Shown: positions 1-8,538 of the stretch, piece by piece
Layout: each line of letters opens with the position of its first letter
Position numbering within the stretch: the first letter of the stretch is position 1
DNA from: CAIVSN01 sp043778375
GTDB lineage: Bacteria; Patescibacteriota; Gracilibacteria; BD1-5; UBA2023
Reading direction: 5' to 3'
DNA length: 17,715 nt
NCBI GenBank assembly: GCA_043778375.1
Contig: JAYWGH010000051.1
Coordinates: 1-17,715, forward strand
Program-made: the position numbers and the translations under genes
Notes under the pieces: model-generated
What the model was told of the DNA's origin: nothing
What the model saw: only the letters and a program-made list of their open reading frames with translations
Databases searched by the model: none

Positions 1-44
1 CCAAATAAGCTCCTCAATATTGTGGTAAAAGATTAGATCATTTT

Positions 45-581
45 ATGAGAAATTCGTGAGAAGTTAACCCTCTTTGAGCAGAGTCTCTTGAGAGCGAGAG
101 ACTAATACTTACCCCATTTCACCTGGAAAACTACTCAGAGGTCTGGACTCAGTTTTATCGTGCGAACGTAGAGTATTTTATTAATCCACATTTACCTCTG
201 TCACCTGAGGATGAGAGAATATTTTTAGATTCTGAGATCCAAAATATGGCTGCAGGTGAAAGTGAAAATAGATTCATCTACTCGAAAGATACTTCTCAAT
301 TTCTCGGAACTATAAGTGTCATGCGCCTCGACAGGTCTATACCTGAAATAGGACTTTGGCTCGTAGTAGAAGCTCAATGAAAATGATATGGGTCAGAAGC
401 CTACTCACTTATGCTAGATTGGGTGAGAGCGCACCATCCAAAGGTTACATATGTAGCACATAATACTTTAGCGAGAAATACCGCAAGTATATCTCTCGCA
501 AGACACTTTAATGGGAAGTATATAGGTGAATATTGAATCTCACCAGAGCGGGTTTCTCTGGTCTTTCATATACCCCTATAA
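45..581 (+). CDS. GNAT family N-acetyltransferase (RimJ/RimL-like)
   Basis: A 178-aa protein when TGA is read as glycine. The N-terminus has the ESERLILTPF strand typical of RimJ/RimL-type GNAT enzymes, which move an acetyl group from acetyl-CoA to an amine, often a protein N-terminus or a small molecule. Around residues 103-116 is GLWLVVEAQGKGYG, the motif A pyrophosphate loop (Q-x-x-G-x-G). Glycines 112 and 114 of that loop are TGA codons (378-380, 384-386). A later stretch (HNTLARNTASISLARHFNGK) matches the N-x-x-S-x-x-L/x-F motif B region. Five TGA codons occur in all (57, 75, 378, 384, 534). The start at 45 is the first ATG after an in-frame TAA at 6-8; no Shine-Dalgarno motif precedes it. 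It ends in TAA five bases short of a convergent gene. The substrate cannot be predicted. Confidence 0.88.
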
Positions 582-586
582 GAGTT

Positions 587-799
587 TTATGGGTAATACC
601 TCGGTACTGCGTGACCATTTATAAATTCAACACGTACGCCTTTAGGATTTTTTTGTACAGAGAGGGCACTCGCGAGACGTGATTTGGCTCATTCTACTAT
701 TGCTACAGCTAACATAGGGTTTGCCATACTAGATAGATGAGGCCACTCTCCTCGTAATGCTTGGATATCTTCAATCGTACGGGGAGTTTCAGGAGCCAT
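587..799 (-). CDS. Small 70-aa protein of unknown function
   Basis: A 70-aa reading frame starting MAPETPRTIEDIQ and ending RYYP-TAA, with one internal TGA (689-691) read as Gly37. It follows the DUF5665-like gene by seven bases on the same strand and fills the gap between that gene and the convergent acetyltransferase, which supports it being real. It has no signal peptide, no transmembrane segment and no cysteines; the middle (ANPMLAVAIVEGAKSRLAS) is likely a helix, followed by a basic stretch. I do not recognise the family. With the standard code it would be broken at codon 37, so annotation pipelines using table 11 would miss it. Confidence 0.62.
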
Positions 800-806
800 A
801 CTTGAG

Positions 807-1274
807 CTATTTATTTAATTTTCCTGTTCCTGTTACCATTGGTTGCCCAAAGTCACTTGTATTCACTTTTACTGGCGTTGCATCTCGCACTGCACGATTC
901 TTTATATCGTCAAAATTAAAATTCCGATTTGAGAGCTGTTTTTCGACGATTTGCCTGAGGAGCTCATTATCCTTAAAAAAAGTATAGGTTGACCAAGATA
1001 TGAGAGCAAGTCCCATGACTGTCCCGATTGCAAAGAGGATACCGAGGAGGATTTGATAGACAACGATACGCCATTTTGACTTGTGAAGATCGACAAAAGC
1101 GTGCTCTCGGATGAGATTGAGTGTTTCATTGAGTGTGCCCATCTGCGTATTGAGCTCGTGAATCGATCCCATGAGCTCTCGCTGTACGACCGAAGCGTGG
1201 AGGAGCTCTTTTTCGAGGAAGCTCTCTTTGAGGACAGTACTTTTGTCTGTGGGGGGAGTTTTCTTTGAGACCAT
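807..1274 (-). CDS. Single-pass membrane protein, DUF5665-like
   Basis: A 155-aa protein if started at MVSKKTPP (ATG at 1272-1274); an upstream ATG at 1305-1307 would give 166 aa. The first 65 residues are helical and amphipathic, like a short coiled coil (LNTQMGTLNETLNLIREH). Then comes KSKWRIVVYQILLG and a hydrophobic glycine-containing helix to about residue 96, followed by a polar tail. This order (short helix, basic KW-R patch, one transmembrane helix with GILFAIGT) resembles the DUF5665 family of small CPR and Firmicutes membrane proteins; I base that on memory of the pattern. The role is unknown. No TGA occurs within it; it ends in TAG. It sits between yvcK and the 70-aa gene, probably cotranscribed. 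I prefer the shorter start because a putative promoter overlaps the longer one. Confidence 0.75.
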   Translation of the reverse strand: MVSKKTPPTDKSTVLKESFLEKELLHASVVQRELMGSIHELNTQMGTLNETLNLIREHAFVDLHKSKWRIVVYQILLGILFAIGTVMGLALISWSTYTFFKDNELLRQIVEKQLSNRNFNFDDIKNRAVRDATPVKVNTSDFGQPMVTGTGKLNK

Positions 1275-1277
1275 AAT

Positions 1278-1307
1278 CATATAGTATAGATCCCTGTCAT
1301 AGGTCAA
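1278..1307 (-). promoter_or_regulatory. Putative promoter for the DUF5665-like gene
   Basis: On the minus strand TTGACC (1302-1307) is followed after 17-18 bases by an AT-rich CTATAT/TATATG segment (1278-1284). It overlaps the longer possible start of the gene and lies just downstream of the yvcK stop. The -10 match is mediocre and an alternative TATACT (1283-1288) is spaced only 13 bases away, so this is weak. If used, the transcript would begin at or very near the ATG at 1274, giving a leaderless mRNA. Confidence 0.3.
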
Positions 1308-1310
1308 GCG

Positions 1311-2282
1311 TTATTTAATCCACCCCTCGATAAAATCCACTACGAGTCGTCCCAGTTTTACGGGATCATGCCTCGCAAAGTCGCTCGCACTCATGAGGTC
1401 GCGTTCCACGACCTCGTAGTGCTCGCTCCCGAGCCGACCGAGCATATCTCGGATAACGGGGATCTTCCCTTCGGTCTCGAGGTATTTTGCAGCGATATCA
1501 GCGCGCACGAGACCGTTATTGAGTACGACAAAGTCTATGACTCACTTCCCAATATACTGCTCGAGCACAGCGATGAACTCTACTGCACTAAACCCAGCAG
1601 TTTCGCCATACTTGGTCATGATGTTGCATATGTAGATGATGCGAGCGTTCGTTTTTTCGAGTGCTTCTCGCATCCCTGGAACCAGGAGATTGGGGATAAT
1701 GCTTGTATAGAGGTCACCTGGACCTATGACGATATAGTCTGACTGCTCGATCACTTCGCGAGCCTGAGGATTGAGAGTGACCGCACTCGTGAGTCGAGCC
1801 TCGGTGATACGCAGATTTCCATCGTGGAGGGGGATATCTATATTTGTCTCACCCAGTACGACTGATCCATCCTCAAGAGTGACCTCAAGATGTACATCAT
1901 CGAGTGTTACCGGTATCACCTTCCCTCGCACATCAAACATACGACAGAGAGTAGTGATCGCCTCTTCAAATGAACCTTTCATCTCTGCGAGCCCAGTCAG
2001 GAGGAGGTTTCCGATCGTGTGCCCCTTGATACGACTCTTGCTAAACCGGTGCTCAAAAAGCTGGCGTACTTCGTCGGTATTAGCGGCGAGTGCTGAGATA
2101 GCACGCCTCACATCTCCTGGTGGGAGTATCCCAAACTCATCTCGCAGCTCTCAGGCGCTCCCTCCTGAGTCCGCCATAGTGACGATAGAAGCGATATTGA
2201 CGCTTGGGAGGTGTTTGATGCCGAGGAGTATATTGATACTCCCAGTGCCGCCGCCAATTGTTGTGATATTTACTTTTTCCAT
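1311..2282 (-). CDS. yvcK: YvcK/CofD-like gluconeogenesis factor
   Basis: A 323-aa protein. YvcK proteins (UPF0052, CofD fold) bind UDP-sugars and are needed in Bacillus for growth on gluconeogenic carbon sources and for normal cell-wall synthesis. The N-terminus has the glycine-rich nucleotide loop IGGGTGSINILLG (residues 9-21), then MADSGGSAGELRDEFG and LPPGDVRRAISAL, the family hallmarks. The G in SAGELR is a TGA codon (2151-2153) at a position that is glycine across the family. A second TGA (1542-1544, Gly247) joins the last part (VIDFVVLNNGLVRADIAAKY) to the body. The middle has the expected IGPGDLYTSIIPNLLVPG. Full length for the family; ends in TAA. It starts with ATG without a visible Shine-Dalgarno motif and is divergent from the SPFH operon. 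Its Firmicutes neighbours rapZ and whiA are not seen here. Confidence 0.96.
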
Positions 2283-2294
2283 GGAGAGTTATTC

Positions 2295-2322
2295 TTGCGT
2301 TTGATGCAGGAGAGTTTATAGT
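2295..2322 (+). promoter_or_regulatory. Putative promoter for the SPFH-NfeD-rsmG operon
   Basis: TTGCGT (2295-2300), 16 bases, then TATAGT (2317-2322). An alternative pair is TTGATG (2301-2306) and TACACT (2326-2331) with 19-base spacing. It lies in the 67-base gap between divergent yvcK and the SPFH gene and overlaps an inverted repeat. Only moderate consensus match. Confidence 0.38.
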
Positions 2323-2333
2323 GAGTACACTAT
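2318..2333. repeat. Inverted repeat in the yvcK/SPFH divergent promoter region
   Basis: Perfect 6-base arms ATAGTG and CACTAT separated by AGTA. Its place across the likely -10 region between two divergent operons is what an operator would look like, but a chance short palindrome is possible in an AT-rich gap. Confidence 0.4.
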
Positions 2334-2349
2334 TTTACCACCCATTATT

Positions 2350-3222
2350 ATGGAATTTATTATTGGACTCGTCATCGTCGGTACACTTTTGTTTGTATCT
2401 TTCCTCAAAAAGATTAATCAAGGCGAAGTCGGTCTGCGAGAAACTCTCGGAAAGTATACGAGTACTGAGGGGCCTGGAATATGTTTTTTGATCCCATTTT
2501 TGCAGACGATCCGAGTGATCGATATACGTGAGCAGGTGATCGCAGTTCCCGAGCAACAGATCATCACTAAGGATAATGTAGGAGTGACGGTAGATGGTAT
2601 CGTCTATATACAGATCACCAACCCGGCAGCCGCTGAGTATGAGATCTCAAATGTATTTATGGCAGTGGTATCGCTCGCACAGACCAATCTCCGGTCTGTA
2701 CTTGGTACTATGAGTCTCGACGAAACTCTCTCCAACCGTGATATGATCAATGCCCGACTCCTCGAGTCACTTGATCGCGAAACAGGGAAGTGGTGAGTAA
2801 AGGTGATGCGTGTAGAGATCAAACGTCTTGATCCTCCACATGACATCCAGGAGTCAATGAGCAAGCAGATGAAGGCAGAGCGAGAAAAAAGAGCACAGAT
2901 CCTCGAGGCTGAGGGGTACAAACAGTCTCTTATTACTAAGTCCGAGGGAGACAAACAGTCCCAGATCCTGCGAGCTGAGGGAGACAAACAGTCCCAGATT
3001 CTCTCAGCTCAGGGTACAGCTGAGGCAAATATAGCACTCGCAGTAGCTGAGGCCAAGACAATCGAGCTCGAGTCAGTAGCCGCACAAACATACTTCAAGG
3101 ACGCGGCAGTCACTAAAGAGCAACTTTCTGTTATCCAGAACGCACTCGGAGGAGGGAATACCAAGTATATTCTCGACTCAGATATTCTCACGAGTATTGG
3201 TAAATCATTCGGTATAAAATAA
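2350..3222 (+). CDS. SPFH/band 7 family membrane-scaffold protein (paraslipin/QmcA-like)
   Basis: A 290-aa protein. SPFH (stomatin/prohibitin/flotillin/HflK-C) proteins oligomerise on the membrane and organise microdomains or regulate proteases. Residues 1-18 form an N-terminal membrane helix; then come NQGEVGLRETLGKY, GPGICFLIPF and IREQVIAVPEQQIITKDNV, the SPFH core order. The core ends in KWGVKVMRVEIKRLDPP, where the glycine of W-G-V-K-V is TGA (2794-2796); this glycine is strongly conserved in paraslipins. Residues about 160-250 are an E/K/Q/A-rich coiled coil with three 11-residue repeats (EGDKQSQILRA type, 188-220). It is followed six bases later by an NfeD partner, the usual pairing. 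No Shine-Dalgarno motif precedes the ATG. Ends in TAA. Confidence 0.95.
2911..3009 (+). repeat. Three 33-bp tandem repeats inside the SPFH gene
   Basis: Three units start at 2911, 2944 and 2977. Units two and three share 23 identical bases at their start; unit one is diverged. Each encodes an 11-residue E-G-x-K-Q-S-x-I-x-x-x coiled-coil turn (residues 188-220). Such repeats are common in the C-terminal helix of paraslipin-type SPFH proteins, and 11 residues matches the hendecad period of a right-handed coiled coil. Confidence 0.8.
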
Positions 3223-3228
3223 TCTCTC

Positions 3229-3678
3229 ATGAATAATATTCTCATTCTCTGGCTCTCAACTGGACTGTTTCTCCTTGTACTCGAAATGTTTACCGGGACA
3301 TTCTATCTCGTATCTATAGCTCTCGGAGCCTTCATTGTCGGGGCATATGTTTGGTACACTGGCGACTCGAGTATTTCTCTCTTACAAGCTCTCATTTTCC
3401 TCGTAACATCAGGCGTGTTTGCATACTTTCTCCCAAAGTGGTTTCACGCGAGTGACCTCGGTCGGGATGAGTATCAAAGTAGCGCTCTCGATAGAGATAT
3501 CGGGAAGACATTTACTCTCAAAACTACAAATGCTGGTGGATACAAAGTAGCAATAGAGGGAATTGACTATTTAGTAGATGAGGATTGTGTGACTGATGCC
3601 TTTAAGAAATGAGCAAAGGTCAAGCTCATCTCCCACGGTGGATCGAGCGTATCAGTTGAACTTGTAAAGAAAGTATAG
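3229..3678 (+). CDS. NfeD family membrane protein
   Basis: A 149-aa protein with two or three membrane helices in residues 1-70, including LVLEMFTGTFYLVSIALGA, the short NfeD signature segment, then a soluble C-terminal OB-fold-like domain (about 85-149: GKTFTLKT...GYKVAIEGIDYLV...GAKVKLISHGG...VSVELV). NfeD proteins pair with SPFH proteins and probably help place or regulate them. The TGA at 3610-3612 is Gly128 in FKKGAKVKL, at the usual G-x-x-V-x-V turn of this domain; without it the last strands would be lost. It starts six bases after the SPFH stop and ends in TAG two bases before rsmG, so all three are probably one operon. Confidence 0.9.
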
Positions 3679-3680
3679 GG

Positions 3681-4346
3681 ATGGCATATACTCAGGAGAT
3701 GGAGCTTCTCGCGACCCTCGCTCGTCCATTTTGCACACTTGATACCAAGTCGCTCGCACAGTTTGAGGAACTCCTTAGACTTTTTATCGACTACAATACG
3801 CATACTAATCTCTCCGCCATACGAGAGCCCGAGGCTATTGTGGTAAAACACTTTGTCGACTCACTCGCACTCCTCTCGTTTGAGTCGATTGAGTGACTCT
3901 CAGTTCTTGACATTGGTACGGGAGGGGGATTCCCGGGGATTCCACTCGTGCTCGCATGCTCGGGAGTCTCTGCGACTCTCCTCGACTCTACCGCCAAAAA
4001 AATCCGCGCCTGTATGCACTTTGCCGAGTGACTTGGTATCACTCCGAGAGTCACTGCAATACACACCCGTGCTCAGGATCTCGTCACTGGGCCTGATAAG
4101 CTGGCGCATAAAGGTATGTACGATATGGTGGTATCCCGCGCGACAGCGGCTATGCCCGATATACTTACTTGGGCAGAGCCTTTTGTGCGCTCAGATTGAT
4201 CGATCATTCTCTACAAGACCTCGAGTCCTGAAGAGCTCCAAGCCGGTAAAGCCACTGCCCGTAAACTCGGACTCAAACTCTCCCAAACCTATAAATACAC
4301 ACTCTTAGACCAAGAGAGATACCTGTTTAAGTTTATTCGAGCATAA
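3681..4346 (+). CDS. rsmG: 16S rRNA (guanine-N7)-methyltransferase RsmG
   Basis: A 221-aa protein. RsmG uses S-adenosylmethionine to methylate N7 of G527 of 16S rRNA. The N-terminal helices include NTHTNLSAIREPEAIVVKHF and DSLAL, typical of the family, and the SAM loop VLDIGTGGGFPGIPL spans residues 75-89. VVSRATAAMPDILTWAEPF matches the later family motif (SRA-A-x-x-x-L). Three TGA codons occur: Gly72 just before LSVLDIG (3894-3896), Gly117 (4029-4031) and Gly173 in SDGSIILYK (4197-4199), the usual G-G/G-x loop. Full length for the family; ends in TAA. It starts two bases after nfeD. The pairing with SPFH/NfeD is probably only an operon convenience. Confidence 0.94.
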
Positions 4347-4362
4347 TTGTCAACGAGTCTTT

Positions 4363-4391
4363 TTGATCTCGAGCGAGAGGTGTGCTAGGAT
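4363..4391 (+). promoter_or_regulatory. Extended -10 promoter for the envelope cluster, likely leaderless
   Basis: TTGATC (4363-4368), 17 bases, then TAGGAT (4386-4391) preceded directly by TGC, an extended -10. The ATG at 4398 begins six bases past the -10, where transcription would be expected to start. The mRNA would then be leaderless or nearly so, in keeping with the missing Shine-Dalgarno motif. Confidence 0.62.
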
Positions 4392-4397
4392 ACTATT

Positions 4398-6530
4398 ATG
4401 TATCACCCGTCGCAGACTATTCGCCAGATTATTTCCCTCCTTCTCGTCACTACGAGTTTTTTTGGGACTCTCAGTGGAGTGCAGGCGGCTACTGGTGGGG
4501 CCTCAAAGAGTGAGGAGGATAATATATCCTTTGTTGGTATCAAGAAATCCCGTAGTGCTAATATCCTCGATACATTTAAAGAGCAGCAAAAGGATATCCT
4601 TTTTGTAAACTCACCTTTTACAACAGATGAAGAGAAGGGGCTTTTTGAGAGTGAGACGCAGATGAATAATCTCGGACAGATCATGGCGCGTATTGAGGAG
4701 TCAAAAAACTCTCTCAAAGATCAAAAACAAACGATCACTTCTCGCAAGTATACTCTCCAGTCACTTATCGCCGATCTCGATGAAAGTATAGCGCTCAATA
4801 CTACCAAGATATCAGACGCCGAGGAAGCAGTGAGAGTGGCGAATAAATCTATCCTTCTCAAACTCCGAGAGATTGTAGCACTCCAAAATCGTATCGACAG
4901 TAATAAAGAGGCAATTCTCTCATACTTATCCTATGTGTACTCGAAAGGGAATCTCATGTACGGTGGGGACGACTCAGTAGATATTATTCGGACACTCGTC
5001 TTTACGGATGGGAATGTGTCCGACGTACTCGCAAACTATCACTTCCTCACAGTCCTTGAGGTAACAGGACAAAACTTCTTGGAGGAGCGTCGTACGCTTC
5101 TCTCTGAGTACTATGTGGAGTCTCAAAAACTCAAAGATGAAAAGGTGATACTCACCGCCACGAAAAACTCCCTCATAGAGTACAAGGCGACTCAAGAGTC
5201 TCAGAAAGTATACAAAGAAGAACTCCTCGAGAAAACTCGAGGACAAGAGGCACTTTTTAATGAGTACATCGCCGATCGCCAGGAAAAGCAAAACAAGATC
5301 GAGGAGAGACTTGCTGCCGCGAGTGCTCTCTATGATGGAGCATTTAGCACGGTTGCAGAGCGCTCTGGATGTACGATTAGCTCTGACGGTCGAGTGATCC
5401 CAAAGTCTCTCAAGCAGACTACAGCATGTTTGGATCTCCAGAGCTCATATGATAGTGAGAAGCGACTTCGAGAATACTCTGTCCCAGAGCTTCCGGTTAA
5501 TCCACTGAAATGGCCAGTGACCCCAACATATGTATCGAGCTACTTTCATGACGCTGACTACTACGAGAGTGTCGGGAGTAGTCATGAGGGGATAGATATT
5601 CCAGTAGCACAAGCGACCGAGATACGAGCTCCGATGGCGGGATATGTGTACTTTATAAATGAGCCAACAGTAAATGGCTATGGGTACCTTGCACTCAAGC
5701 ATGCGAACGGACTCATGACGGTATACGGGCATGTGAGTGAGATCCGAGTCAAGAAGTATGATTTTGTAGAGGCGGGAGCAGTATTTGCTCTTTCAGGTGG
5801 AGCACCTGGGACACCAGGGGCGGGGATCATGACCTCAGGAGCACATCTCCACTTTGAGGTTTGGCAAAATCGCGAGACCGTAGATGCACTAAGATTTTTG
5901 GATCTCACTGAGCTCCGGTATGAGTCACTCTCAACTAAGTATAAATATAAATTTATCGAGGATCTCAAGCTCCGATATGGATATATGGCGAATACCTCCA
6001 AGTATGACACTTTCAAGATCGCAGGAGATACGGAGATAGATCGTCAAAAAGATCTCTTGAGTAAGTATGCGACGAGTGACTTTAACAACTGGAATATTTG
6101 GACAGAGGAGGCAGTCGAGGCAAAGATAGACCCAAGTTTTATGATGTGTATAGGGCTTGCCGAGACGGGACTCGGACGCAACCTCAAGACTGCCTACAAC
6201 ATCGGAAATATCGGAAATACTGACTCAGGAGCGACTAGTGCATTTATCTCGCCTCGAGATGGAATATACTGGATGGGGAAGACTCTCAATAACCGATACC
6301 TCGGTGAGTATGAGTCGATCAGTGATCTCTCTCGGTGGGGAAATAAGTCCTGAGCTATCTACGCCTCAAGTCCCAAAAATTGGCAGGAAAATATTGTTCG
6401 GTGTCTCTCGGCCCTCAAGGGGAGATTCATCGAGGATAACTACCGATTTAGACTCACTCCGATAGATTCTAGTACTTCTGCAGTCTTGCAGGCATCAGCT
6501 GCTGACGTTCGTACTCCAAATAATCCTTAG
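4398..6530 (+). CDS. Secreted M23 (LytM) peptidase with C-terminal lysozyme-like domain
   Basis: A 710-aa exported wall hydrolase. Residues 1-30 are a signal peptide (hydrophobic ISLLLVTTSFFGTL, probable cut after GVQA). Residues about 70-310 form a long coiled coil, as in EnvC/NlpD-type wall hydrolase regulators. The M23 domain follows: HEGID (H396, D400), YGH (H445) and HLHFEV (H483, H485), the zinc and catalytic set of an active LytM endopeptidase that cuts peptide cross-links. After it, residues about 560-690 include IDPSFMMCIGLAETGLGRN and AYNIGNIGNTDSG, like the lysozyme/glucosaminidase superfamily, with E589 as candidate catalytic acid; so it may cut both peptide and glycan. One TGA (6351-6353, Gly652) joins the final 58 residues. 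Ends in TAG four bases before the next gene. Confidence 0.9.
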
Positions 6531-6534
6531 GTCT

Positions 6535-7338
6535 ATGCTCTCCCTCGAATTCAAAAATACCCTCGCTAAAATCACGATCCTGTCGTGGATAATTTTTCTC
6601 ATCTATGTGGCAGTTGAGGTAGCAAAATTTGCAGTGACTTTTGATATAAATACAGCATTTGGAGGTGATCCGACTCATATATTTGCTCCAAAAGTCGTCC
6701 AAGAGGTACAAGTGATCATCCTCATGCTCGCTGTAAGTATTGTTGGAGGAGTAGCATTTATGATCAAGGATTTTTATCGATCAGTGAAATACGCTAACCT
6801 CTATAGTATAGCGTATAGCGATTACCGTGCAGGACAGATGGCACTCCCGGAGTTTCAGAGACTTGTGACGGTAGAGATCTATACGGGGAGATTTAACTAC
6901 ACTTGGATTTACTGGTTCTTTATCCAGCCAATTCTCTCGAGTGCTCTTGGGGTTATCGCATTTTTTATCGCTCGTAGTGGACTTGGTCTCCTCCAAGGGG
7001 CTACGGCCATTGGCCCAGATCTCTCTATCCAGAGTATGTATCTCTACGCGGTATTTACATTCTTGGCAGGGTTCTCGAGTCATAAGTTTATCGCTTGGCT
7101 TGATAGACTTGCGGATAAGATTTTTTCAACAACGATCCCCGAGCGCGCTATGGAGCAAAAGGCAGCAGTCATTACAGCTGCTAGTACAGATCGCTCAGAG
7201 CTCCGCAAATCTGTTGTACCGACTGATGATGCTATTGTACAGGTCTTTACAAAAGAGTCAGAAACTGCCAGTATAGTACAGGATGTAAATGAGCCAATTT
7301 CTGGGTTTACTAAAAAACGGATGAAAGCTATTCGCTAA
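6535..7338 (+). CDS. Four-helix membrane protein of unknown function
   Basis: A 267-aa protein with four hydrophobic segments at about residues 13-34, 58-77, 123-147 and 167-187, and a polar C-terminal tail from about 200 rich in K, E, T and S. The segment FLAGFSSHKFIAWLDRLADKIF after the last helix recalls membrane proteins with an amphipathic helix on the inner face, but I cannot name a family. It has no signal peptide beyond its first helix and no TGA codon. It lies four bases after the M23/lysozyme-like gene and 11 bases before the M23-SLH gene, so it is almost certainly cotranscribed with them; a role in placing or controlling the hydrolases is an inference from position only. Ends in TAA. 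Confidence 0.82.
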   Translation: MLSLEFKNTLAKITILSWIIFLIYVAVEVAKFAVTFDINTAFGGDPTHIFAPKVVQEVQVIILMLAVSIVGGVAFMIKDFYRSVKYANLYSIAYSDYRAGQMALPEFQRLVTVEIYTGRFNYTWIYWFFIQPILSSALGVIAFFIARSGLGLLQGATAIGPDLSIQSMYLYAVFTFLAGFSSHKFIAWLDRLADKIFSTTIPERAMEQKAAVITAASTDRSELRKSVVPTDDAIVQVFTKESETASIVQDVNEPISGFTKKRMKAIR

Positions 7339-7349
7339 AAACTCTCTCT

Positions 7350-8537
7350 ATGTATCCTATTAAAACGCGTAAGCTCTACGATCCTGCCAATCTCGGAGCA
7401 TCTCTCGATACATACACGACAGTATATCTCGGAAACTATCTAGCGGGTGACTATAGCGAGGGAGGCGGAAGCCATCCGGGTGTGGATATTGTCCCTATGA
7501 CTCCCAATGATATAGTTGTATCAGTACTTCCGGGAGTAGTGCAAGAGGCTCGAGAGAATCCGAGCGAGGGGAAGTTTGTGATCATACGACATGACGGGGT
7601 AGTCTCAGGTGGGCAGACAGGGACCTATTACTCGTGTTACCTCCACCTTAACATCCTGACAGTGGCGAAAGGGGAGAGTGTGAGTGAGTGAGCACAGATC
7701 GGTACAACCGGTAATACTGGTATATCGACAGGGGAGCACTTACACTTTCAGATTGATACAGCGGCTGCACCATTTCACCCGTACTGGCCATTTACATTCA
7801 AGGATTCTCGTGACCTCGGACTCTCGTTTATGGAGTCAGTAAATCGTGGACTTGGGATAGAAAATGCTCGCAAGTTTACCGTGAATCCACTCGTTTTCCT
7901 CGCAATAGCAAAATCAAATGGATCAGTTGCTCCGGTTGCTGATATTCGTATTGCTGCAAATATTACTCCACCCGTGACCTTAGTGGTACCACCTACTCCA
8001 GTGTCTCAGGCTATGAGCTTCACTGATGTGCCTGCGACTCACCCAAATGCTCGAGCTATTGCATTTATGAAGTCCCAAGGGATCGCACTCGGTCAGGCAG
8101 GGAAGTACGCTCCAAATCGATCGGTGACCCGCGCTGAGCTCGTAAAAATGGCGTATTTCGCAGCAAAAACTCCACTGAGTACGGACACACGAATGTATTT
8201 TACTGATGTGCCTCGTACGAGCGTATTTCTCTCTTATATCAACACTGCCCGAGCAAGCAAGGCGGTGAGCGGATATGCCGATGGTACATTTAAGCCTGAC
8301 ACTGCAGTCACTCGCGCTGAGGGACTAAAAATACTCCTGAGTATTCTCGGAGTATCTCTTGATACAGTAAACGGTCCAGTGTATCTCGATGTCGCAAAGC
8401 GAGACTGGAGTGCTCCCTATGTGCTCTGGAGTCGTGATAACTGAGTGCTCTCTGTAGTGGCAGGAAATTTTACCCCAAATGCACAGCTCACTCGCGCTGA
8501 GGTAGCTGAGATTATTTACCGAGCACAGGGGAACTAG
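7350..8537 (+). CDS. M23 peptidase with three SLH repeats
   Basis: A 395-aa protein. The N-terminal M23 domain has SHPGVD (H42, D46), CYLHL (in place of the usual YGHL) and GEHLHFQI (H130, H132), so the zinc site looks complete. The C-terminus has three S-layer homology repeats beginning near residues 222 (SFTDVPATHPNARAIAFM), 282 (YFTDVPRTSVFLSYI) and 344 (YLDVAKRDWSAPYV), each ending in a T-R-A-E motif. SLH trimers bind pyruvylated wall polymers, so the enzyme should be held at the cell surface. TGA codons at 7689-7691 (Gly114) and 8442-8444 (Gly365, within the third SLH) must be read through. No signal peptide is visible at the N-terminus (MYPIKTRKLYDP), which is odd for a wall enzyme; an in-frame TAA at 7311 limits any upstream extension and no other start lies between. 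Ends in TAG one base from convergent ybaB. Confidence 0.92.
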
Positions 8538-8538
8538 C

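Noticed and set aside
1..44. A partial gene at the left edge
   Set aside because: The + frame of the acetyltransferase has a TAA at 6-8, and no convincing frame or promoter can be judged in 44 bases.
378..386. UGA as tryptophan (Mycoplasma-type code 4)
   Set aside because: The sites align to glycine loops (Q-G-K-G-Y-G, SAG-ELR), and tryptophans are encoded by TGG.
1275..1307. Longer start for the DUF5665-like protein (MTYDRDLYYMI)
   Set aside because: It would overlap a promoter-like TTGACC element and starts three bases after the yvcK stop; the extra residues look unlike the family start. Kept only as an alternative.
1311..1508. A separate small gene downstream of yvcK
   Set aside because: It is the C-terminal part of yvcK, in frame after a TGA that encodes Gly247. 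The same error would arise at 2803-3222 (SPFH), 7830-8444 (SLH part) and 14261-14812 (rpoC end).
1771..2304. A 177-aa open frame on the + strand
   Set aside because: It lies wholly antisense to yvcK, whose motifs are unmistakable, and its protein is serine/arginine-rich with no motif. The same holds for open frames at 1368-1742 and 3853-4308.
2794..2796. Frameshifted or pseudogenised genes due to many internal stops
   Set aside because: All internal stops are TGA, always in frame, often at conserved glycines, with intact motifs on both sides. Recoding explains all of them; decay would also give TAA, TAG and indels.
3916..3952. G/C-rich near-repeat GGGGATTCC in rsmG as a regulatory element
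   Set aside because: It encodes the G-G-G-F-P-G-I-P SAM-binding loop; codon repetition accounts for it.
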